This document shows positions 1 through 4,904 of a stretch of 10,381 nucleotides of DNA, piece by piece; within the stretch, counting starts at the first letter, position 1; each line of letters opens with the position of its first letter. The notes beneath the pieces are model-generated. The model saw only the letters and a list, made by a program, of their open reading frames with translations. It was not told the DNA's origin and ran no database searches. The DNA lies in the NCBI GenBank assembly GCA_031267475.1, contig JAIRZA010000084.1, positions 1-10,381 on the forward strand, given 5' to 3'. Source of the DNA: Spirochaetaceae bacterium (GTDB taxonomy: Bacteria > Spirochaetota > Spirochaetia > Treponematales > Breznakiellaceae). Made by a program: the position numbers and the translations under genes.

Positions 1-125
1 TCGGCGAACATCTTAAACAGGTCGGCCAAATCCAGCATTGTCTCTTCATCGGGCATTTGTTTCTGTACTTCCGCTACTATTTCTTCGTGGATAATGGTGC
101 ATTCGCAAAGGTCTGTCTCTGCCAT
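1..125 (-). CDS. ArsR/SmtB-family metal-sensing transcriptional repressor (N-terminal part, cut by window edge)
   Basis: Translating the minus strand from the ATG at 125 gives 41 residues beginning MAETDLCECTIIHEEIV and continuing into PDEETMLDLADLFKMF; the frame then runs off the window. The Cys7-x-Cys9 pair followed by an I-H-E-x-x-V segment, and then a helix of the 'LADLFKxF' type, is the pattern of the N-terminus of CadC-like members of the ArsR family. In that family these cysteines can belong to a Cd/Pb/Zn or As(III) site. The helix-turn-helix and the second metal motif would lie outside the window. A good ribosome binding site (AGGAG, 133-137) stands 7 bases before the ATG. The upstream promoter and TGAA-N6-TTCA operator fit an autoregulated metal repressor. 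The metal sensed and the regulated efflux or other genes cannot be told from here. Confidence 0.85.
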   Translation of the reverse strand, partial: MAETDLCECTIIHEEIVAEVQKQMPDEETMLDLADLFKMFA

Positions 126-146
126 AATTTTACTCCTTCGTTCAGT

Positions 147-160
147 TGAACATATATTCA
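147..160. promoter_or_regulatory. Putative ArsR-family operator (TGAA-N6-TTCA)
   Basis: The sequence TGAACATATATTCA is an inverted repeat that extends one base each side to TTGAA-N6-TTCAA (146-161). It matches the well-known core operator of ArsR/SmtB repressors such as SmtB and CzrA. It lies directly downstream of the -10 box, over the expected transcription start, where a bound repressor would block initiation. That it is the binding site of the adjacent repressor is inference from position and motif. Confidence 0.75.
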
Positions 161-189
161 AATGTACAATCAATCTCTGGTTTTGTCAA
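161..189 (-). promoter_or_regulatory. Sigma70-type promoter of the ArsR-family gene
   Basis: Read on the minus strand there is a perfect -35 box TTGACA (184-189), a 17-base spacer and a -10 box TACATT (161-166, four of six consensus bases). Transcription would start near 154, inside the operator, giving a leader of about 30 bases that includes the AGGAG site before the ATG at 125. Confidence 0.75.
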
Positions 190-333
190 TGGGGTGTTCG
201 TACCTGCCCCCGCCCCGCCAGCGGGTTTCTATGCGCTACGCGCTAGCAGTCAGTGGGGTGTCTTCACTTTGCATCTTCGCTCCGATAAAATGATTGGCAT
301 ACGCGGCTGCCAGCCCCCCACACAACAGGGCGT

Positions 334-358
334 GGAGTTTGCGCCACGCGCAAACTCC
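334..358. repeat. Stem-loop of repeat copy 1 (GGAGTTTGCGC arms)
   Basis: Perfect 11-bp arms GGAGTTTGCGC (334-344) and GCGCAAACTCC (348-358) enclose the loop CAC. The identical arms with a different loop (GGA) recur at 4809-4833. No T-run follows, so it is not a typical terminator. Confidence 0.85.
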
Positions 359-361
359 GGA

Positions 362-386
362 GCTCAACGCGCTTTGCGCGTTGAGC
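362..386. repeat. Stem-loop of repeat copy 1 (GCTCAACGCGC arms)
   Basis: Perfect 11-bp arms GCTCAACGCGC (362-372) and GCGCGTTGAGC (376-386) flank a TTT loop. The counterpart at 4838-4862 has GCTCACCGCGC/GCGCGGTGAGC with an AAA loop, so one A-T pair has become C-G while pairing is kept. Confidence 0.85.
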
Positions 387-513
387 CCGCTACGCGGTAG
401 CATACCCGCAGCAGTCGCTTACGTTTAACAAGATACATATAAGTATGTAAGCAGCCGCGTAAACACCGAAATTTTTGTAAAGGCGGACTGGAAATTTATC
501 CGAAAATATATGG

Positions 514-644
514 ATATATGAGGCTGTTCCAAAACTTCAGTTTTTGGAACAGCCTCATATAAAAACCGCAGTTTTGCAGCCCGTAGGGCGAAAAACTGCA
601 AGAGCCTGTTCCAAAATAACCGATTTTGGAACAGGCTCATATAT
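514..644. mobile_element. MITE-like palindromic element, no coding capacity
   Basis: The two ends are inverted copies of each other over 21 bases: 514-534 (ATATATGAGGCTGTTCCAAA and one more A) against 624-644, with one mismatch. Each end is also one arm of its own hairpin: 515-534 pairs with 542-561 (20 bp, 7-base loop), and 602-617 pairs with 623-638 (16 bp, 5-base loop). Between them 568-575 pairs with 592-599, with an inner GCCC/GGGC. The three hairpins fill the element. No transposase is present; if mobile it would depend on one elsewhere. A pair of independent palindromic repeats, or a small structured RNA, are alternatives. Confidence 0.5.
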
Positions 645-646
645 AT

Positions 647-767
647 GTCGCAAAATTGTCAATATCTAGGTTTTTCCGCCAACGTGATGTAGTATGTTTG
701 CTTAGGGAATTTTGGTTTCCATACATCAATCGTTAAACAGCGGAGTTATCTAATGAGTATTCTAAGA
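647..767. other. Intergenic stretch with no recognised feature
   Basis: Between the MITE-like element and the hairpin cluster I see no open reading frame with a plausible start and ribosome binding site, no clear promoter and no strong palindrome. With the flanking repeats it belongs to a 793-bp gene-free region (126-918) between two divergently read genes. Confidence 0.5.
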
Positions 768-805
768 AGGCGCTGATTTATTCACATTAGAATAAATCAA
801 CGCCT
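768..805. repeat. Hairpin A upstream of the cyclase gene
   Basis: AGGCG (768-772) plus TGATTTATT (774-782) pair with AATAAATCA (791-799) plus CGCCT (801-805), giving 14 bp with a single C/A mismatch and an 8-base loop. No T-run follows directly. Its arms (GGCGCTGATT..) resemble those of hairpin C at 871-913, so the two may be diverged copies or the two ends of one short element. Confidence 0.7.
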
Positions 806-828
806 CCTTAACGTAATTTTTTCGTAAT

Positions 829-858
829 TTTTCTGCGGAAAACATTTTCCACAGAAAA
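829..858. repeat. Hairpin B upstream of the cyclase gene
   Basis: TTTTCTG (829-835) and GGAAAA (837-842) pair with TTTTCC (845-850) and CAGAAAA (852-858), with one C/A mismatch and a very tight loop. It sits between hairpins A and C. Confidence 0.6.
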
Positions 859-870
859 CAAGAAACATAT

Positions 871-913
871 TAGGGCCGCGCTGATTAGCCGTAAGTTAAT
901 CAGCATCGCCCTA
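871..913. promoter_or_regulatory. Hairpin C, ending 5 bp before the cyclase start codon
   Basis: TAGGGC (871-876) and GCTGATTA (880-887) pair with TAATCAGC (897-904) and GCCCTA (908-913). The arms are separated by a symmetric 3x3 internal loop and the apical loop is 9 bases. The stem ends just before the GTG at 919, so if transcribed it would sit against or over the ribosome landing site. A role in translation or mRNA stability is inference; it may only be an inserted palindrome related to hairpin A. Confidence 0.6.
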
Positions 914-918
914 GGCGG

Positions 919-3591
919 GTGGCGAAAATCAGCAATTTACCGGTTTACGAAGGTCCTATTCCTATTGATGAAGTGCAAAGCACACACAACAGGATTCTCA
1001 AAAAAATAGAAGCAATACGCAGGCGCGTCCAAGGCGCCGCCGCGAAAGGCGCAAACCGCAGCACATCCAATACCGCCGTTGTAAAAGACAGCGCGCGACC
1101 GCGTGTCTCTAACCCTGCCGCGAAAGGCGCAAACCGCAACACGCCCAATACCGCCGTTGTAAAAGACGGCGCGCGACCGCGTGTCCCATCCGGTGAAAAT
1201 CATAAAATCCATCCGGCAGAGGCGGTAATGTCCGGCGCCGCTAAAACAAAAACCATAGGAAATAAAGCGGTTACTCCCGCGCCCCAAAACATACATAACC
1301 ATCAGCGCCGTGAAACTCGCTCCAGTCCGAAAAAAAGCAACGATATTTACAGGGAGCCGATTGACATCTGGGATGAATTTTTAGCCCGCCACGATATGAG
1401 ACCGGAAGGCGCGTACATCGAAGATTCGGGGAACGCGGAGAACGTTGTCGAATTGGAGCCTTTGGAAGAACCGCCTCCAACTGTCAGGAATGTCGAGATA
1501 GCGCAGGATATGGTTATGCTTTCCGGCGCGGGTCCGGTAATCGAGGCGCCCATCGACGCAAAAATGTTAAACCCGCCTCAGCAAGCTGTTGACACGGGAA
1601 CGCAAAAAAACAAAGTACGCGCCGCCGGAGCTGGAGCAAATAGTCTGAGTACTCATACAGATGTGAATACGGAGGTGAATGACGGCGCAAAAAAAGCATC
1701 AACCGGAATTTCAATGAAAGTGCGGCTGCCTATAGCTGTTAAACTGCTTGCGTTAGTTATCGCGCTTCTTGTTGTATCGCTTGGCACGATAACGGCGCTT
1801 GTATCTGTTCTATCAAGCGCCGATGTAAAACTAACCGCCGAAGACAACAATTTCAGTATAAACCGCCGTACCGCAGACGCGCTTGAAGCAACGCTGCTGG
1901 GTATAAACGCGGCCGTTACCATGCTGTACCATAATTTTGAAACATTAGAATTAAGTACAGATCAAAATAATATAGAAAAAAATGAAAATTCTATTTCACG
2001 TTTATTTTTTAACCAGAATCCGCAAATCGCGGCAATAGCGCTGGATGGTAATTATTTTATAAATGAAACATTTTTTAAATCTACCGGCGGCGACGACAAT
2101 ATGCCGCGCACATGGACGGATTTATCAGGCGCTGAGTTTAATTCCGCAGCTCCCGGCGAGCCGGCGCTGTATAACGCGACGCCTTTTTGGGGAATGCCTA
2201 TACTTGTCATGCGTATTCTGGTGAACGATTCCACTTTGGAAGTGTTTTATAATTCTGAAACACTCAATACGCTGTTGGACAGCGGCGACAATGTTTCATA
2301 TTTATTAAATGAAACCGGCGATGTTTTGCTGCACGCCGATCCTAGTATACTGCGTGGAGGTGTTAATCTTAGCCGGATTCCATTTATAAAAAATATTCTT
2401 AACGGCGCTGTTTCAAATATACAAAACTTGTACACCGATGATGACGGTGATGAGTATTTTGTCGCGGTACAACATTTGGATATTGGTTCTACAACGTTGA
2501 TTACGATGATAAAAAAGAATATTGTTTTATCAGTAATAATTGAAACAATTATCCGCAACGCTGTATTAAGCGCGTTTATTTTAACGGCCGCTATCATTTT
2601 GACGATTTTATTTTCACGAACAATAAGCAAACCGCTGCGCTCTCTTACAGGCGCCGCCGCTAAAATAGAAGACGGCGACTACAATTTACAGCTCAAAGCC
2701 GCTGGAAATGATGAGCTTGGTGTATTGACGCAGAATTTTATAGGTATGGGTAATAGTCTTGAAAATTTTGAAAAATTCACAAATAAGGCCATAGTAAAAC
2801 TGGCTAAAGACGGCAAGCTCTCCCGCGGCGGCGTGAATAAAACGGCTACGGTATGTTTCGCGCTTATTCGCGATTTTAGAGAGATGGCGGATGGTCTTGA
2901 CGCAAGCGCGGTGGTTGATTTTGTGAACGATTATCTGCGTCTGATGGTTCCGTGCATAACGTCAAATAATGGTTGTGTGGATAAATTCCTCACGCAGGGC
3001 GGTATTATAATAATGGCTATGTGGGGAACGCCGGAAACAACGGGCAGTTCAGAAAAAGACGCGCTTAATTGTATACGCGCCGTGCTTTCTATGCGAGCCG
3101 CTCTGCGCTGCTTTAATCAAAAGCGCAGGCTTAAACTAGGCAGTCATGTTCCGCTTGTAAAACTTGGCTGCGGCATAAATACTGGCGAAGTTGTCGCGGG
3201 TACAATCGGCAGCGACGAGCGTATGGAATACACGTTAATAGGTGATGCTGTAAATCTTGCCGCCCGTATTGAAGGCCCGAATGACTTGTTTGATACGGAT
3301 ATTTTAATTTCCGAAGAAACCTATAAATATGCGGGCAGGTATTTAATTACTAAGGAAATGAACAGTCTTGAAGTAAAGGGGAAAGAAAAGCCTGTGCGTG
3401 TTTTTGCCGTTATAAATATGCGCGATCCAACGATTGCTAATTCTATGCTTGATGATTTACAAAAAAATCCAGAATTAAATATTGATATTTGCAGGCAATG
3501 TGTAGGCCCCGGCGGACCGCGAACAATTGAGGAAGTACGTAAAAAATGCTGGGGGGGGGGGGGATTACACAATGATGCCGCGTTATTATAA
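919..3591 (+). CDS. Membrane sensor protein with Cache-like domain, HAMP and class III nucleotidyl cyclase domain
   Basis: This 890-residue protein would make cAMP (or cGMP) from a membrane-bound sensor. Residues 1-265 are hydrophilic and low in complexity, with a tandem repeat at 41-92. TM1 is at about 272-297. Residues 298-544 form an extracytoplasmic sensor resembling a Cache domain ('YLLNETGDVLLHAD', 461-474). TM2 is at about 545-566, HAMP at about 567-620, and the cyclase domain at about 640-840, with the strong motif YTLIGDAVNLAARIE (771-785). Lys689, Thr772, Asn779 and Arg783 fit the base-binding and transition-state residues. However, the usual first metal Asp (FxDIRxF) is Leu649, and the usual GD of the second is replaced by the stretch LTQGG (691-695), so catalysis is doubtful. 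The C-terminus has C858-x2-C861, C877 and a glycine run from a 13-G tract. The GTG is the first start after an in-frame stop at 892-894. Its ribosome site is weak, so the start is moderately sure. Confidence 0.88.
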   Translation: MAKISNLPVYEGPIPIDEVQSTHNRILKKIEAIRRRVQGAAAKGANRSTSNTAVVKDSARPRVSNPAAKGANRNTPNTAVVKDGARPRVPSGENHKIHPAEAVMSGAAKTKTIGNKAVTPAPQNIHNHQRRETRSSPKKSNDIYREPIDIWDEFLARHDMRPEGAYIEDSGNAENVVELEPLEEPPPTVRNVEIAQDMVMLSGAGPVIEAPIDAKMLNPPQQAVDTGTQKNKVRAAGAGANSLSTHTDVNTEVNDGAKKASTGISMKVRLPIAVKLLALVIALLVVSLGTITALVSVLSSADVKLTAEDNNFSINRRTADALEATLLGINAAVTMLYHNFETLELSTDQNNIEKNENSISRLFFNQNPQIAAIALDGNYFINETFFKSTGGDDNMPRTWTDLSGAEFNSAAPGEPALYNATPFWGMPILVMRILVNDSTLEVFYNSETLNTLLDSGDNVSYLLNETGDVLLHADPSILRGGVNLSRIPFIKNILNGAVSNIQNLYTDDDGDEYFVAVQHLDIGSTTLITMIKKNIVLSVIIETIIRNAVLSAFILTAAIILTILFSRTISKPLRSLTGAAAKIEDGDYNLQLKAAGNDELGVLTQNFIGMGNSLENFEKFTNKAIVKLAKDGKLSRGGVNKTATVCFALIRDFREMADGLDASAVVDFVNDYLRLMVPCITSNNGCVDKFLTQGGIIIMAMWGTPETTGSSEKDALNCIRAVLSMRAALRCFNQKRRLKLGSHVPLVKLGCGINTGEVVAGTIGSDERMEYTLIGDAVNLAARIEGPNDLFDTDILISEETYKYAGRYLITKEMNSLEVKGKEKPVRVFAVINMRDPTIANSMLDDLQKNPELNIDICRQCVGPGGPRTIEEVRKKCWGGGGLHNDAALL
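1039..1194 (+). repeat. Two-copy 78-bp tandem repeat inside the cyclase gene
   Basis: Two adjacent 78-bp units (1039-1116 and 1117-1194) encode residues 41-66 and 67-92, each starting AAKGANR and containing NTAVVKD and ARPRV. The unit length is 26 codons, so gain or loss of units keeps the frame. The DNA copies are nearly identical over about the first 70 bases, which suggests a recent duplication within the cytoplasmic, probably disordered N-terminal region. Confidence 0.9.
3551..3563 (+). repeat. 13-G homopolymer at the 3' end of the cyclase gene (possible phase-variable tract)
   Basis: Thirteen consecutive G bases encode Gly residues 879-882, close to the stop. As sequenced, the protein ends GGGGLHNDAALL at 3591. 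One G fewer would read into a 39-codon extension ending at the TAA at 3680-3682. One G more would end after GITQ. Long G tracts are known slippage sites in spirochaetes, including Treponema pallidum. Tract length is also prone to sequencing error. Confidence 0.85.
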
Positions 3592-3671
3592 CGCCGGCGG
3601 ATTATTTTTTGTAAATACTGCCGGAAATTTTGCGGCGCGGTTACAGACGGGTTTTAGTCAGGTTTCATCAC

Positions 3672-3713
3672 GTGTAATTTAACCGGCAATTTTAATTGCC
3701 GGTTAAATTACAC
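3672..3713. terminator. Bidirectional terminator-like hairpin between convergent genes
   Basis: Perfect 20-bp arms (3672-3691 and 3694-3713, starting GTGTAATTTAACCGG) leave a two-base TT loop. It lies between the ends of the plus-strand cyclase gene and the minus-strand SIMPL gene, as expected of a shared terminator. There is no clean U-tract on either side, so it may act as an mRNA 3' stabiliser or be an inserted palindrome. Confidence 0.65.
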
Positions 3714-3736
3714 ACACGGCGGCGTTAAAAAGACTG

Positions 3737-4465
3737 TTATTTTATTTTATATTCTACTCGTATTTCGGTTGTTATTTCCTGTTCCCCCGTAGGTATGTTT
3801 GAATATCCGCTGTCATATTCCGCTGAAACCGAAGCCATGTTTTTTTTCGCCTGAACAATACGCGCGTCTCTGCCGTTTGATTCGTTTATATTTTGAACGC
3901 CGGCAATCTTTTTACCGGATAAACCGGCGTATTGTTCAGCTTTCTCGAAAGCTTTCTGAAAAGCAAGCTCGCGCGACTGTTTGAAAAATTCAGTTTTGTC
4001 TTTAACACTAAACTGTATGTTATTTACTGATGTATTACTTATTCCGACAAGTTTATCCATAATAACAGGTAGTTTTTCCGGATTATTTATTATGTCGTCA
4101 ATCATTACGACTATATTTTGCTCCGCCCGCTGGCCGGCGTAAACAACGCGTCCATCGCGGTATTCATTTTCTATGCCGTAGCTTAATGAAAGTGTTTGAA
4201 TATTATTGTTCGTGATATTCTCTGTTTTTAATATATCTGATACTTTCTGTACGCTCTCGCCTACGGCCTTTTTCGCTTCTTCCGCGGTTTTTGAAACATT
4301 TTTGAAATATAAATAAATTTGCACGGTGTCTGGCGGCGCCACAACTGTTCCAATTCCGGAAACAGAGATTATTCCTTCATTATTTTTGCCGCCGCTGTTA
4401 CATGCAATTACAACCGACATAGTAGTTACTATTAAGATGCTCTTAAAAACGAATTTAAATCTCAT
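3737..4465 (-). CDS. SIMPL-domain (DUF541) lipoprotein
   Basis: A 242-residue exported protein of the SIMPL/DUF541 family, whose members are periplasmic or outer-surface proteins of poorly defined function (E. coli YggE is one). Residues 1-21 are a signal peptide with a basic start and hydrophobic core, ending in VVIA before Cys22. This is a lipoprotein cleavage site of the loose spirochaete kind. The SIMPL domain covers about residues 34-240 and shows the typical beginning ISVSGIGTVVAPPDTVQI, a central AEEAKKAV helix, and the late LAFQKAFEKAEQYAGLSGKKI segment. Length is normal for the family. TCTCCT at 4471-4476 is a good ribosome site (AGGAGA) 5 bases before the ATG. The gene stands alone, convergent with the cyclase gene and divergent from rfbA; its promoter was not clear. 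Confidence 0.88.
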   Translation of the reverse strand: MRFKFVFKSILIVTTMSVVIACNSGGKNNEGIISVSGIGTVVAPPDTVQIYLYFKNVSKTAEEAKKAVGESVQKVSDILKTENITNNNIQTLSLSYGIENEYRDGRVVYAGQRAEQNIVVMIDDIINNPEKLPVIMDKLVGISNTSVNNIQFSVKDKTEFFKQSRELAFQKAFEKAEQYAGLSGKKIAGVQNINESNGRDARIVQAKKNMASVSAEYDSGYSNIPTGEQEITTEIRVEYKIK

Positions 4466-4526
4466 ATATTTCTCCTATATAAACTAGATTTGTTCGGCAA
4501 TCCCGTTTGCCCGTTTCAAGTAGTTG

Positions 4527-4557
4527 AAAACTGAAGTTTTTGGCTAACTTCAGTTTT
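4527..4557. repeat. Inverted repeat in the divergent intergenic region
   Basis: AAAACTGAAGTT (4527-4538) pairs with AACTTCAGTTTT (4546-4557) around a 7-base loop. T-residues flank it on the plus strand, but no plus-strand gene ends here, so a terminator role is unlikely. The 13-mer AACTTCAGTTTTT (4546-4558) is also present in the MITE-like element at 533-545. Confidence 0.65.
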
Positions 4558-4727
4558 TAATGGTATATATTTCTTATGGCGTTGTCAACTTTGCCCGCCA
4601 GCGGGCTTCTATGCGCTCCGCGCTGGCAGTCAGTAAGCCGTCTTCGCTTTGCGCCTTCACTTCTATAAAGGCATTGGCATACGCAACTGCCAGCGAATTC
4701 CCACAACAAGAGCGTGGAGTTTGCGCC

Positions 4728-4773
4728 GCAAGCGCTATTCGCTTGCTTAGGGAGTTTCGTGTAGCGAAACTCC
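4728..4773. repeat. Two extra palindromes unique to repeat copy 2
   Basis: GCAAGCG (4728-4734) pairs with CGCTTGC (4740-4746), and GGAGTTTCG (4751-4759) pairs with CGAAACTCC (4765-4773). The second shares its GGAGTTT beginning with the stem at 4809-4833, which suggests that stem modules were duplicated or inserted inside the element. Confidence 0.75.
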
Positions 4774-4808
4774 AGCCATTGTAATCGCCGGAATTTCACC
4801 GGGGACGT

Positions 4809-4862
4809 GGAGTTTGCGCGGAGCGCAAACTCCGAAAGCTCACCGCGCAAAGCGCGGTGAGC
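4809..4862. repeat. Paired stem-loops of repeat copy 2
   Basis: GGAGTTTGCGC (4809-4819) pairs with GCGCAAACTCC (4823-4833), loop GGA. GCTCACCGCGC (4838-4848) pairs with GCGCGGTGAGC (4852-4862), loop AAA. They occur in the same order as in copy 1 and end 7 bases before the predicted rfbA promoter. Confidence 0.85.
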
Positions 4863-4869
4863 CATGAGC

Positions 4870-4898
4870 TTTACAGCTTTAACGGCAGGCGCTAATAT
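4870..4898 (+). promoter_or_regulatory. Predicted rfbA promoter, possibly giving a leaderless mRNA
   Basis: TTTACA (4870-4875, five of six -35 consensus bases), a 17-base spacer and TAATAT (4893-4898, four of six) make a sigma70-like promoter. Transcription would begin about 7 bases after the -10 box, at 4905, which is the A of the rfbA ATG. No Shine-Dalgarno sequence precedes that ATG. Confidence 0.5.
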
Positions 4899-4904
4899 TT
4901 GAGC

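Larger units (their letters stand above)
214..386. repeat. Dispersed structured repeat, copy 1
   Basis: Positions 216-314 align without a gap to 4596-4694, with 81 of 99 positions identical by my count. The first 39 bases differ at only three places. The similarity continues through CACAACA and GTGGAGTTTGCGC into two strong stem-loops at 334-358 and 362-386, which copy 2 shares (4809-4862). No convincing open reading frame is conserved between the copies, so this looks like a non-coding intergenic repeat. It lies just upstream of the ArsR-gene promoter. Its true ends are uncertain; a TTGTCAA is found shortly before the aligned core in both copies (183-189 and 4582-4588). Confidence 0.8.
4594..4862. 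repeat. Dispersed structured repeat, copy 2 (expanded)
   Basis: The first 99 bases of the core (4596-4694) match copy 1 at 216-314 without a gap. Within this core 4621-4630 and 4686-4695 form a 10-bp long-range pair (CGCTGGCAGT with ACTGCCAGCG). Copy 2 then carries about 80-90 extra bases compared with copy 1, holding further small palindromes (4728-4746 and 4751-4773), before the two shared terminal stem-loops. It occupies most of the region between the SIMPL gene and rfbA. Long reading frames crossing it on either strand have no homology-like features and are treated as chance. Confidence 0.8.

Noticed and set aside
146..400. 84-residue plus-strand reading frame
   Set aside because: It runs through the operator, promoter and dispersed repeat, lacks a ribosome site and is not conserved as a frame in the second repeat copy.
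425..640. 71-residue minus-strand reading frame
   Set aside because: It is made almost wholly of the hairpin arms of the MITE-like element and has no independent sign of coding.
214..644. CRISPR array
   Set aside because: There are several palindromic repeats, but they are unlike each other in length, not regularly spaced and have no unique spacers; no cas gene is nearby.
4466..4530. Promoter for the SIMPL lipoprotein gene
   Set aside because: TTGCCG and TTTATA-like boxes are seen on the minus strand, but the spacing is too short, and a TTGAAA further upstream has no matching -10 box.
4899..4904. TTG start for rfbA two codons upstream
   Set aside because: The family begins at MKGIILAGG, and the TTG overlaps the region just after the predicted -10 box with no ribosome site.
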